Shown piece by piece: positions 20,256 through 29,273 of a DNA stretch of 59,720 bases (the stretch's first letter is position 1; every line of letters begins with the position of its first letter). Both the position numbers and the translations under genes were made by a program. The stretch is from Photorhabdus namnaonensis (GTDB taxonomy: Bacteria; Pseudomonadota; Gammaproteobacteria; Enterobacterales; Enterobacteriaceae): the NCBI RefSeq assembly GCF_001684335.1, contig NZ_LOIC01000070.1, forward strand, positions 30,698 through 90,417. Reading direction: 5' to 3'. The notes under the pieces are model-generated. The model ran no database searches. It worked only from the letters and a program-made list of their open reading frames with translations, and was not told where the DNA came from.

Positions 20256-20322
20256 AAGCCAGCATTGCAAAAGTGTGTTTATGTCAATCTCGTAGCAATA
20301 CACGTGCAAACATGCTGGCTTT
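20256..20322 (+). other. Long imperfect hairpin after modF
   Basis: AAAGCCAGCAT at the left pairs perfectly with ATGCTGGCTTT at the right (11 bp). Inside it TGCA/TGCA and GTGT/ACAC extend the stem, giving a roughly 67-nt rod with a ~20-base loop. A short T-rich stretch follows. It may terminate modF, encode a small structured RNA, or be a mobile palindromic element. Confidence 0.5.
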
Positions 20323-20688
20323 ATCTATTCATAGCAATGATAAATCGCCAATAAAGTCAGGTACATAAAAATACCCACCGTTAATCTTTTCTACGTAAGA
20401 TAATTTAAATTTGAAAATAATACATTTAAATATAAGAACATTAATTTCATATAGCCGAAAACAATAAAATCAACCCTTCAATTATTTATATTTAAATGAA
20501 ACTTAATTCACTTAACAATGCCACTTCACGATCACAATCATTATATAGACATTCATCACATTTAATTAAATAGATTATTTAGCGAATTAGATTTTCGATT
20601 AAACTATTCCTAGAAGTAAAGTGACAGAATGTTTCCATCAGGCCAAAGATGGATTCCCGACTATTACATACCCATTGGGAGAATAACA
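20323..20688. other. A+T-rich spacer before the helical-repeat locus
   Basis: No gene is supported. The frame of the next gene is open from 20629, but the good ribosome site (GGGAGA) is at the internal ATG 20689. A promoter for the following three genes presumably lies here; no element is distinctive. Confidence 0.5.
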
Positions 20689-21048
20689 ATGAGTGGTCTA
20701 AGCGCCGTCATATCAGTCAAGCTTAAACTTGGTCAAGACAGTTATAACGTTGATTTAAATATTCCATCAGCAACCCCGACTCCTGAAGCGCCTTTTCTTT
20801 TTAGTGTAGTTTCACCCGAAAAAGGTGAACAACCTGCAAATACTTTGTTGGAGGTCGCTATCGGTAATTCAAGTAATATCTATATTGCCGTCGCACCACC
20901 AAGTTCACTATTGAAAGAAACAGGTGTTGATAAAGTAGTGGAAAATCTTAATGTTGTTGTTTCCGAAGGTAAATACAACAAAACAGACAAGAAGTTTGAC
21001 CAAGATAAAAACGAAGATAAAGGTAAAGACGAAGATAAAAATAAATAA
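20689..21048 (+). CDS. Unknown 119-residue protein, first gene of the helical-repeat/lectin locus
   Basis: I do not recognise this protein. The start MSGLSAVISVKLKL is chosen for the GGGAGAATAAC leader; 20 further codons upstream lack one. Residues 1-95 alternate hydrophobic and polar positions (VISVKLKLGQDSYNVDLNIP, LLEVAIGNSSNIYIAVAPP), suggesting a beta sandwich. The last 25 residues are almost only K, D, E and N, a disordered charged tail. No signal peptide. It lies 96 bp before the 1315-residue gene on the same strand, so a shared operon is likely. Confidence 0.65.
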   Translation: MSGLSAVISVKLKLGQDSYNVDLNIPSATPTPEAPFLFSVVSPEKGEQPANTLLEVAIGNSSNIYIAVAPPSSLLKETGVDKVVENLNVVVSEGKYNKTDKKFDQDKNEDKGKDEDKNK

Positions 21049-21144
21049 GCCTAAATTATCCGCTCAATATTAACCATAAGGCTATGCGTTTAGAACCATA
21101 AATAACATAGCCTTAGCGGTACATTTCACTATCTGAGGTAAAAT

Positions 21145-24100
21145 ATGGGAACACGATTTGAGATTGACGCCCATTTTGATTGGTGCAAAATATTTGATGG
21201 CGAAATGCGTAGCCCAATGCAATGCCGGCTTGCTTTATTCAACAGTTATTCTCTCATCTATATTGATATGACTGCAAAACAGGCAGGAGCTGACAATCTC
21301 AATATCTTTAAATTACTCAACCATGCTTTTCATCTTGATTTACCTGAGAAAGAAGCCCCGTTATTAATACAGGATGCGGGGTTTTTTACTTTCTCCAATC
21401 ATGCCAATCCACCAGAAACAGAGAAACTGAGTAACATTTTCCCACAAATACCTTTGCCAAAGTCAGTGACAGAAATGGAAGCGCCGGTATCCCATAGTTG
21501 TACCTTCTGGCTAACCTTGCGTTTAAAAGGCAATTATTTATTTAACAACTTAATTGAGATTGGCGTTAAAGATGGCGATCTGCCACAGGCTGATATCTCG
21601 ATCAGTGGGCGTTTGGATCGGGGAATATCCGCAGGCGAATCAATTAAAAAAAGCCGCTATACTGCCGTTCTTCCTGATTTCAAGCTATTTAAAATTTTTG
21701 GCTTCAATAATCTAATACTTAAATATCAGTTTGATAATCACTCAAAATATGAAATAGCAGGCACTATCACATTAGATTTGTTCCAGAAAACGTATTGTTT
21801 TGACGGGGCTTTAAGCGCAGACGAAAAGCAAGTACAGGCATCTTTAAAAATCTGTCACGAAAACTCAAAAAGCACTATTGATAAGCCCTTTGACGGAAGA
21901 ATGACTGGCGTCACATTTGGTGATTTATCTTTTGGCATTAATTACACCTTTGCCGTGCCAGAAAAGAAACAACCTAAAGTCGGATTATATTGGGTAGAGG
22001 GAACAATTAATTATGCAAAACTACCGGCATTAAGTGGACGTCTTTATTTTCTAGATAATGCCCCCATATTAGCTTCAGTCGCTATCAATCAAGATTTATC
22101 GATACATGGTATATTTGAGGCATCATTCGATAATTCTAATTTCTTCTGGCCAAGTCATTTTATCGATATCGTTTTTCATCAGGGTAGCAACCTTTATTAC
22201 CGGCGCGAAACAGACGGTGATATTAAACAGGAAAATGCTATTATTTCCTCTTTAGCCGAAAAGTCTCTGTTATTAAATCAAGACATCACCCATTATCAGC
22301 CAGGATTTCACCTCCATGCCCTATTTGACATTACACTGATTGAAACTTTGCAGCTCAAAGGGGATATACAAATTACCAAAGAAGGCGTCAATGCAGAGAT
22401 CCAGCTACTTAATCCAATTTCATTATTTGTACTTCAAATTACCGGTTTTGAGCAGGACCCCGGTCCAACCCTGCTTTTCTCCACCGTCAAGGAAAATAAA
22501 TTCGTCTTTCGCTGTGGACTGCTGTTTTTTAAACATGATTTTGGTTTAAATGTAGAAATATCAGGTACAAAAGATAAAACCGGGAAATTAAAAATCAGTG
22601 GCTCATTGTCCTCGGATAAAATTTCTTCTCCTTTGTTACCTAATCCAACGAAATTAGGTTTTTCCTATAGTGAGAGCGAAGGATTTAAAATTACTGACTG
22701 GCCTGCGTTTGATTTAGATAACAACCAGTTTATTAATTTTATAGAAGAATTAAAGAAACTCTCACGCAATAAAGGCTCCAATTGCGGCCAATTAACCCAG
22801 TTTGTCAATGAACATTTACTCACATCCCGGTTTTCTATTTCCCCGTCGTTTAGTACTAAGACTGATAATGCTAGTCAGAACGACCAACTGTATTTTGTGT
22901 TAAACGGTAAATATACCATGACAATGGCAGGAACAGATTTCGTTACTCTCTCCTTTCCAAAAGCCGTAGCGTTTTTGCTGCCAAACAACCTCTCCTTAGA
23001 GGAATTACCTGACGCTATCGGTGCAGCGCTGAAAAGTGCGGCTGAATCTTTTGTTAAAGGGCTATTGGAAAATCGTGAAGCTATCGCTACCTTTCTGACG
23101 TTGACAGCCGCCGAGAAAGCCGCTGATTATGCCATGACATTACTGTGTGAAGGGTTGGTTGACGCCGCGCTAACAGAAGCAGTCCAGAGCGGAGCGGAAG
23201 CTTTAGCCGCTGCCGGGGGCGTAGCAGCGGGAGCCGCAGGAGCGGCTGTCATAGGTGGCATTATCAATAAAATTAAAGATGAAATTAACAGCAAACCAAC
23301 ACCTCCCGATCCCCCCAAGCCTGCTGATCCCAAACCACCTGAAAATTTGTCAGCAACCTATGAATATAAGGATCATAAGGCTAAATTCAAATGGGGATAT
23401 ACGGAAAATGCTGACGGTTATCAGGTCAAATTAAAAGCGCCAAATAATGAAACGTTACTCAATAAAAAACTGAATCTCAAAGATAATTCATTTATTTTAC
23501 CTATCACGCCGGAATTAGCCGCTGGCGTTTATACCTGGTCAGTAGCCGCCACCAGGAAAGACTTTACCAGCTCAGAAAATCAATTACAGCAACATCGTCT
23601 TTCAATACCGGAATTGAACATCAACTTAGAAGAAAAATCCCTTATTGAAAGAGATATTAATCTTATATTGAAGTGGAATCTGGTAACAGACGCCAGTCAC
23701 TACTATAACGTAAAAATCGAGAGAGATGGACAAACCGAAAACCGCTCAATTGCCGCTCCACAGAATTCAGAGACTATTATTTTTGATAAGCAAAAACCTA
23801 CCGGGAAATATTGTTTCTCATTAGCAGCATTGAGCGACTCCAATTATATTGCCAGCGAATTTTGTCAGGTTCAGCAATGGTTACGTCTGGAGACTCCTCA
23901 GCAAATTCAGGCTAATTACCAATCTAGCGGCATAGAGATTCAATGGCAATGCTGTCCCGATACTACTCATTACTTACTCAGCTTATGGGTCCCAAACAAT
24001 ACATGGATACAACAAACCGAGAATTCCACAACTGGACGAGCCCATATCCCTTTACCACCAATCCCGATTGCAGGAACATATAAACTTTATCTGGCTAGTA

Positions 24101-25092
24101 TGCCGGATGCCACCGCAACATCAATCCCAAGTATCTGGAGTGATGAAGTGGCAATAGAGGTGGTGATAACACCAGAACAAATTGCACAGTCGGCATATCA
24201 ACAGCAGATGAGCGGCAATGATTGCGGCAAACTGATAATTAAATCCTTCCCTGATCTCAAGGCGAATATGCTAGCAGCAGCTATGGCGCAAGTAGGCTAT
24301 ATAGCCGTAGAAACTGGGAAAGGCTTAAAATCAGCTTACTCATCCATCAGCGCCAGCGAAATAACCGAAATACTACTGGCTATATATGGCAAGGCATTAA
24401 CGCTAGAACAGTTAGCTCAGAAAGCCTATGACAACCGCATATCCGGCAATCAATGCGGACAGACATTAATCACTGAATATCCTGCAACCCAAACCAAAGT
24501 ATTAGGCAGCGCTATGGCGCTGGCGGGTTATTCAGCAACAGAAACCGGGCAAGGATTAAAATCGGCCTACCCATCCATCAGCGCCAGCGAAATAACCGAA
24601 ATACTACTGGCGATATATGGCAAAGCATTAACACTAGAACAATTAGCTCAGAAAGCCTATGACGAGCGCATATCCGGCAATCAATGCGGACAGAGATTAA
24701 TCACTGAATATCCTGCAACCCAAACCAAAGCATTAGGCAGCGTTATGGCGCTGGCGGGTTATTCAGCAACAGAAACCGGGCAAGGATTAAAATCGGCCTA
24801 CCCATCCATCAGCGCCAGCGAAATAACCGAAATACTACTGGCTATATATGGCAAGGCATTAACGATAGAACAATTGGCTCAGAAAGCCTATGACGAACAC
24901 CTATCCGGCAATCAATGCGGACAGAGATTAATCACTAAATATCCTGCAACTCAAGCCAAAGTATTAGGCAACGTTATGGCACTGGCGGGTTATTCCGCAA
25001 CAGAAACCGGGCAAGGATTAAAATCAGCCTACCCATCCATTAGCGCCAGCGAAATAACCGCTGTCCTGCTAGAAACTTATGGTAGGCAGTAG
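21145..25092 (+). CDS. 1315-residue multidomain protein: beta-rich region, glycine-zipper segment, Fn3-like domains, four 77-aa helical repeats
   Basis: I do not recognise a family for the whole. GAGGT precedes the ATG and there is no signal peptide. Residues 1-600 are beta-rich with recurring strands (SGRLDRG, AGTITLDLF, LKGDIQITKEG, KISGSLSSD), resembling long repeated-strand scaffolds. Residues about 640-715 are helical and Ala/Gly rich, ending AAAGGVAAGAAGAAVIGGII, a glycine-zipper stretch that could enter membranes. A proline-rich linker (KPTPPDPPKPADPKPP) leads to about three Fn3-like domains (735-1005). Residues 1009-1315 are four 77-aa helical repeats. The next gene carries related helices plus a lectin domain, so the two probably act together, perhaps as a secreted or surface-binding factor. 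Base use resembles the core genome. Confidence 0.8.
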   Translation: MGTRFEIDAHFDWCKIFDGEMRSPMQCRLALFNSYSLIYIDMTAKQAGADNLNIFKLLNHAFHLDLPEKEAPLLIQDAGFFTFSNHANPPETEKLSNIFPQIPLPKSVTEMEAPVSHSCTFWLTLRLKGNYLFNNLIEIGVKDGDLPQADISISGRLDRGISAGESIKKSRYTAVLPDFKLFKIFGFNNLILKYQFDNHSKYEIAGTITLDLFQKTYCFDGALSADEKQVQASLKICHENSKSTIDKPFDGRMTGVTFGDLSFGINYTFAVPEKKQPKVGLYWVEGTINYAKLPALSGRLYFLDNAPILASVAINQDLSIHGIFEASFDNSNFFWPSHFIDIVFHQGSNLYYRRETDGDIKQENAIISSLAEKSLLLNQDITHYQPGFHLHALFDITLIETLQLKGDIQITKEGVNAEIQLLNPISLFVLQITGFEQDPGPTLLFSTVKENKFVFRCGLLFFKHDFGLNVEISGTKDKTGKLKISGSLSSDKISSPLLPNPTKLGFSYSESEGFKITDWPAFDLDNNQFINFIEELKKLSRNKGSNCGQLTQFVNEHLLTSRFSISPSFSTKTDNASQNDQLYFVLNGKYTMTMAGTDFVTLSFPKAVAFLLPNNLSLEELPDAIGAALKSAAESFVKGLLENREAIATFLTLTAAEKAADYAMTLLCEGLVDAALTEAVQSGAEALAAAGGVAAGAAGAAVIGGIINKIKDEINSKPTPPDPPKPADPKPPENLSATYEYKDHKAKFKWGYTENADGYQVKLKAPNNETLLNKKLNLKDNSFILPITPELAAGVYTWSVAATRKDFTSSENQLQQHRLSIPELNINLEEKSLIERDINLILKWNLVTDASHYYNVKIERDGQTENRSIAAPQNSETIIFDKQKPTGKYCFSLAALSDSNYIASEFCQVQQWLRLETPQQIQANYQSSGIEIQWQCCPDTTHYLLSLWVPNNTWIQQTENSTTGRAHIPLPPIPIAGTYKLYLASMPDATATSIPSIWSDEVAIEVVITPEQIAQSAYQQQMSGNDCGKLIIKSFPDLKANMLAAAMAQVGYIAVETGKGLKSAYSSISASEITEILLAIYGKALTLEQLAQKAYDNRISGNQCGQTLITEYPATQTKVLGSAMALAGYSATETGQGLKSAYPSISASEITEILLAIYGKALTLEQLAQKAYDERISGNQCGQRLITEYPATQTKALGSVMALAGYSATETGQGLKSAYPSISASEITEILLAIYGKALTIEQLAQKAYDEHLSGNQCGQRLITKYPATQAKVLGNVMALAGYSATETGQGLKSAYPSISASEITAVLLETYGRQ
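24169..25089 (+). repeat. Four tandem 231-bp coding repeats (77 residues each)
   Basis: Repeat starts at residues 1009, 1086, 1163 and 1240 give an exact 77-residue period. Each contains LAQKAYD-like, SGNQCGQ-like and SASEITEILLAIYG-like segments. Repeats 2-4 are nearly identical as DNA, repeat 1 is diverged. Inside each unit, two ~38-residue halves share G-Q-x-L-x-x-x-Y-P, so the unit itself is an old duplication. Confidence 0.93.
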
Positions 25093-25134
25093 TTGTATCA
25101 TGAGTTTATTTAAATAAAAATAAGGAGCATTACT

Positions 25135-25833
25135 ATGACCTTAGTCTCCAAGGCGATGTTAATAGATACATTGCAATCTAAAAGGGATAACAACACTATT
25201 GCTAATGCTCTACGTGAAGTCTCTCTGACCCCACTCTCTCCCATTGATATCGCGGTTATTTTACGTCAGCTTGACTTTCCTATTAACGAGATTGCAATTG
25301 CACTGCACAAGCACTTCTCAACGCTTGATTCGCTAGACATTGGTCAAATGTTGCTTGAGCCTAAAGTGTACCCAACTACAACTCGCAAGGAGTTAGTCGC
25401 AGCCTTGGGTGAAGCTGGCTTTGAAACCCAAGAAGCTGAGTTAGCAGCCAATATTTTATATCCAGTAACCATGTATGTATTTGCGGATCAACCTTGGCAA
25501 AATAGCAATATGACAGTCCATACAAGTCAGACAACCACAATTACCTACCTCAGCGGCACATGGTCTTTTAACCCACAGTACAGCGATTGCAAGGCAGAAG
25601 GAAATAGTGCTCATATTGCCCAGGAAGACTACGCGTTACCAAACAAGCCAGTAGGTGCACTGGTAGGCCGTATCGGTGAAACCGTTTTTTTGATTGGCCG
25701 TGAAGCTAATGTCCCGAGTGGGTTATCTGGTGAATTACAGCTTTGTATCAATGATGATTTAAAAGGACGTTATGGCGCCGGATTAACAGATAATAAAGGT
25801 AAGCTGGAGGTTAAAATCAGTACACGAAAATAA
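25135..25833 (+). CDS. Helical-repeat protein with C-terminal LecA (PA-IL)-like lectin domain
   Basis: Residues about 1-108 contain helical motifs like those of the preceding protein (compare NEIAIALHKHFSTLDSLDIG with the repeat segment TGQGLKSAYPSISASEI). Residues about 120-230 align along their length with Pseudomonas PA-IL/LecA, a calcium-dependent galactose lectin: TITYLSGTWSF, the ALPNKPVGALVGRIG block (LecA has CGALVMKIG), and LCINDDLKGRYG (LecA has LIYNDVPGTYG). The ND of the calcium loop is kept; the later Asn pair is replaced by TDN. AAGGAGC precedes the ATG. No signal peptide is visible, as for LecA. Carbohydrate binding is likely; the ligand is unknown. Confidence 0.82.
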   Translation: MTLVSKAMLIDTLQSKRDNNTIANALREVSLTPLSPIDIAVILRQLDFPINEIAIALHKHFSTLDSLDIGQMLLEPKVYPTTTRKELVAALGEAGFETQEAELAANILYPVTMYVFADQPWQNSNMTVHTSQTTTITYLSGTWSFNPQYSDCKAEGNSAHIAQEDYALPNKPVGALVGRIGETVFLIGREANVPSGLSGELQLCINDDLKGRYGAGLTDNKGKLEVKISTRK

Positions 25834-26125
25834 ACGGATTTGTACTCGATCAAACCCAACCTGACAGCCACCGGTTATTTATACAAGTGGCTGATCTGTC
25901 CAATATATCAGAAATAAACCTTACTAATAACACTGCTTTTCCATTAACCGAATTTTGACCAAAAAATAATTCTCACCGATGGATTTCTTCTCCGACCAGT
26001 TAAAAAAGCATCGCAATTTAGTTATTATGCATTATTATTTTTCGCTCACTAAATAACATCTATCATCGATTTTTGGTCTGCTTTTCAGATCATTTTTTAA
26101 TTTGTTAAAAATAAAGGGAAATTAT

Positions 26126-26953
26126 ATGATTTGGGGTTTACTTGCTACATCACTAGCGTTATTAACGATACACCGCACAACTGCGCTTATTGTTCTACTG
26201 GCTGCGATTATTACCGGATTCGTCACGCAGACTATGATTTATCCGGCAATCGCCACTATTGCGATTATTTTTTTGTTAGGCGCGCTACGTATCTATTTTC
26301 AGCAAAATAACATCATTAAAATAACCACTGAACTGCTATTACTCGCCTTTGCAGCGGCATTATTCCTACATCTGCTCCCCGGTTTTAATAACCTGAAATA
26401 TCTCGATAAAGTTCAGGTAGGCCCTCATAGCGTCCCATTCTCAATGTATTTCAACTTTGACAAAGCACTCATTCCTTTCCTGCTGTTATGCTGCATGCCT
26501 GGCCTATTTACAACAAAGCCACTGGCAAAGGTTCGCCCTTATGCATGGATAATCTTAGCGACAGCGATTCCTGTACTGTTGAGTATTGCAACAGCGCTTG
26601 GAGGATTAGCGGTTGAATTGCATATACCACAATGGCTGCCGATGTTTATTTTGGCAAATATTTTCTTTGTTTCCCTGGCAGAAGAAGCGCTATTCCGCGG
26701 CTATATCCAACAGAGGTTAAGCCAGTGGATTAACCCCTATTTTGCCCTGATCATCACCGCTTTAATTTTTGGCGGCGCACACTTCGCCGGCGGCCCATTA
26801 CTGATGATTTTCGCTACACTTGCGGGATTAATATATGGACTAGCATGGATGTGGAGTGGCCGTCTATGGATCGCTGTTGGGTTCCATTTCGCGCTCAATT
26901 TGGTTCATTTGCTGTTCTTTACTTACCCAATCAAGTTGGTGAGCGCACTATAA
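26126..26953 (+). CDS. CPBP-family intramembrane metalloprotease
   Basis: The 275-residue protein has about eight membrane helices and the CPBP (CAAX protease/bacteriocin-processing) motifs: EEALFRGY, FGGAHF and HFALNLVH, supplying the catalytic glutamates and histidines. The start MIWGLLATSL is preferred because AAAGGGA lies 8 bases before it; the frame opens at a TTG 24 bases earlier. Members process prenylated proteins, confer bacteriocin immunity or act in signalling; which applies here is not visible. It is a single gene between the lectin locus and gpmA. Confidence 0.88.
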   Translation: MIWGLLATSLALLTIHRTTALIVLLAAIITGFVTQTMIYPAIATIAIIFLLGALRIYFQQNNIIKITTELLLLAFAAALFLHLLPGFNNLKYLDKVQVGPHSVPFSMYFNFDKALIPFLLLCCMPGLFTTKPLAKVRPYAWIILATAIPVLLSIATALGGLAVELHIPQWLPMFILANIFFVSLAEEALFRGYIQQRLSQWINPYFALIITALIFGGAHFAGGPLLMIFATLAGLIYGLAWMWSGRLWIAVGFHFALNLVHLLFFTYPIKLVSAL

Positions 26954-27112
26954 ACGTGTCAAATTTGCCCGGTATCTATTCAGCAATCTGCAAGAAATTC
27001 AGCTTTCCAAGCAAATAAAGTTTGAAACAAGACTATTGATTGCTGTTCTGGCGCATAGGGCAATATAATACGCTCAATTACCATTAAGTTTGATTTTTAA
27101 GGAGTTTAAGCT

Positions 27113-27865
27113 ATGGCTGTCACTAAACTGGTTCTGGTAAGACATGGCGAAAGCGAGTGGAACAAAGAGAACCGTTTCACTGGCTGGACTGACGTCGCGT
27201 TATCTGAAAAAGGTCGCGCCGAAGCTCAACAAGCAGGGAAGCTGTTGAAAGAAGAAGGTTTTGTTTTTGATTTTGCCTACACCTCCGTGCTAAAACGCGC
27301 TATCCATACACTGTGGAATATTCTGGATCAAGTTGATCAACAGTGGTTGCCGGTTGAAAAAAGCTGGAAACTGAATGAGCGTCATTATGGCGCTCTGCAA
27401 GGTCTGGACAAATCAGAAACCGCAGCTAAATACGGCGATGATCAGGTTAAACTGTGGCGTCGTGGTTTTGCTATCACCCCACCAGATTTAACTCAAGATG
27501 ATGAACGTTTCCCAGGCCATGATCCACGTTATGCGAATCTGAAACCAGAAGAATTACCCGTGACTGAAAGCCTGGCAACCACTATTGAACGTGTGATCCC
27601 TTACTGGGAAGAAGTTATCAAACCGCGTGTTGCTCAAGGTGAAAAAGTGATTATCGCCGCGCACGGTAATTCTTTGCGCGCGTTGGTTAAATATCTGGAC
27701 GATATGAGCGAAGAAGCCATTCTTGAGCTGAATATCCCAACAGCAGTACCTTTGGTTTATGAATTCGACGAAAACATGAAACCAATCAAGCATTATTATC
27801 TGGGTAACGCTGATGAAATCGCGGCAAAAGCCGCCGCGGTAGCTAACCAAGGTAAGGCAAAATAA
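27113..27865 (+). CDS. gpmA: 2,3-bisphosphoglycerate-dependent phosphoglycerate mutase
   Basis: GpmA interconverts 3- and 2-phosphoglycerate in glycolysis. [20 protein letters not shown] holds the phosphohistidine (H11), [10 protein letters not shown] near 184 the second histidine, and [12 protein letters not shown] the acid region. The 250-residue product is nearly identical to E. coli. TTAAGGAGTTTAAGCT is a strong ribosome site. Confidence 0.99.
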   Translation: MAVTKLVLVRHGESEWNKENRFTGWTDVALSEKGRAEAQQAGKLLKEEGFVFDFAYTSVLKRAIHTLWNILDQVDQQWLPVEKSWKLNERHYGALQGLDKSETAAKYGDDQVKLWRRGFAITPPDLTQDDERFPGHDPRYANLKPEELPVTESLATTIERVIPYWEEVIKPRVAQGEKVIIAAHGNSLRALVKYLDDMSEEAILELNIPTAVPLVYEFDENMKPIKHYYLGNADEIAAKAAAVANQGKAK

Positions 27866-27913
27866 TTTTTTTACTATAAAAAATCGCTGACAGCATATCT
27901 TTCAGCAAACATG

Positions 27914-27943
27914 AAAAACCGGAGTTGTCGATTCCGGTTTTTT
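27914..27943. terminator. Bidirectional terminator between gpmA and aroG
   Basis: AAAAACCGGA and TCCGGTTTTTT form a 10-bp stem with a 9-base loop. A and T runs flank it, so it serves both converging genes. Confidence 0.9.
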
Positions 27944-27960
27944 ATATTGGAAAAATATTA

Positions 27961-29013
27961 TCAGCCACGACGCGCTTTTATTGCCGACGACAATTGACGT
28001 AACAAAATTTCAGTGTCAGCCCAACCAATGCAAGCATCAGTAATACTTTTGCCATATACCAATGGCAGACCGCTATCTGGATTCTGATTTCCCTCTTCCA
28101 AATGACTTTCTACCATGACACCAATAATCGCTTTCTCCCCAGCGATAAGCTGCCGACTCACATCTGAACACACATCCATTTGTTTTTTAAATTGTTTACA
28201 ACTATTGGCATGACTGAAATCAATCATAATCCTTTCCGGTAAACCCGCTTTTTCCAGCCCTTGCTTCACGGCAGCAACATGTTCGGCACTATAATTCGGC
28301 TCTTTACCACCACGCAGAATAATATGACAATCGTTGTTTCCGCTGGTGTTCACAATCGCGGAATGTCCCCACTTAGTGACAGAAAGAAAACTGTGGGGGG
28401 AACCCGCCGCATTAATCGCATCAATGGCAACTTTTATCGCCCCATCAGTGCCATTTTTAAAACCAACCGGACAGGAAAGACCCGAAGCCAACTCACGATG
28501 AACCTGAGATTCCGTTGTACGAGCGCCAATTGCCCCCCAACTCATCAAATCGGCTAAATACTGTGGAGAAATCATATCCAGATATTCACCCGCGGCCGGT
28601 AGCCCCATGTCATTAATATCCCGCAACAACTGACGAGCTAAACGCAAACCATCATTAATATCAAAACTGTGATTCATATGAGGGTCATTAATTAACCCTT
28701 TCCAGCCAATGGTTGTACGCGGTTTTTCAAAATAAACTCGCATGACAACTTCCAGATCCTCTTTCAGCTCCTCACGCAAATCATTCAGCCGTCCGGCATA
28801 TTCCATTGCTGCTTTAGGATCATGAATAGAACATGGACCAATCACAACCAACAGACGATCATCTTCCCCCGTCAGAATTTGATGAATCGTTTTGCGAGCC
28901 TTACGTACTGTAAATGCAGCCTTTTCAGTTGCTGGAAATTTTTCAAGTAGTGCCACAGGAGGTAATAATTCTTTTATCTCTTTAATTCTTATATCATCAT
29001 TCTGATAATTCAT
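27961..29013 (-). CDS. aroG: DAHP synthase, phenylalanine-sensitive isozyme
   Basis: AroG joins phosphoenolpyruvate and erythrose 4-phosphate, the entry step of aromatic amino acid synthesis. The 350-residue product begins MNYQNDDIRIKEIKELLPPV, almost as in E. coli AroG. GPCSIHDP, YFEKPRTTIGWKGL and the metal-binding DFSHANSCKQF are conserved. A candidate TyrR box lies about 80 bp upstream. Confidence 0.98.
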   Translation of the reverse strand: MNYQNDDIRIKEIKELLPPVALLEKFPATEKAAFTVRKARKTIHQILTGEDDRLLVVIGPCSIHDPKAAMEYAGRLNDLREELKEDLEVVMRVYFEKPRTTIGWKGLINDPHMNHSFDINDGLRLARQLLRDINDMGLPAAGEYLDMISPQYLADLMSWGAIGARTTESQVHRELASGLSCPVGFKNGTDGAIKVAIDAINAAGSPHSFLSVTKWGHSAIVNTSGNNDCHIILRGGKEPNYSAEHVAAVKQGLEKAGLPERIMIDFSHANSCKQFKKQMDVCSDVSRQLIAGEKAIIGVMVESHLEEGNQNPDSGLPLVYGKSITDACIGWADTEILLRQLSSAIKARRG

Positions 29014-29091
29014 AACCCTCTCTCATCTAACATCTTTGTATATTTAATTAAAGCAATCTTGTGATTTTAATCTAACTGTTAGAAGCCAAAC

Positions 29092-29109
29092 TGTAAATAT
29101 TCTTTGTAG
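29092..29109 (-). promoter_or_regulatory. Candidate TyrR box upstream of aroG
   Basis: TGTAAA-N6-TTGTAG compares with the TyrR consensus TGTAAA-N6-TTTACA: the first half is perfect and the second matches 4 of 6. E. coli aroG has a TyrR site in a similar position. Confidence 0.55.
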
Positions 29110-29223
29110 AGAATAAATAAATCAATGCTTAGCTCAAGACATGGCAAGATATAGTTAAATGTGGTTAACTCTATTCTTATGGTTGAAATATCTTTAGAAA
29201 TGAGAATTATCAAAGTAAATACC

Positions 29224-29263
29224 TAAAAATATGCCAGAAATCGACAAAACAATTCTCTGGCAT
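29224..29263 (-). terminator. Terminator of nadA-pnuC
   Basis: ATGCCAGA and TCTGGCAT (29231-29238 and 29256-29263) form an 8-bp stem. On the minus strand ATTTTTAGG follows, giving a U-run, just after the pnuC stop. Confidence 0.75.
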
Positions 29264-29273
29264 AGTTAGGAAA

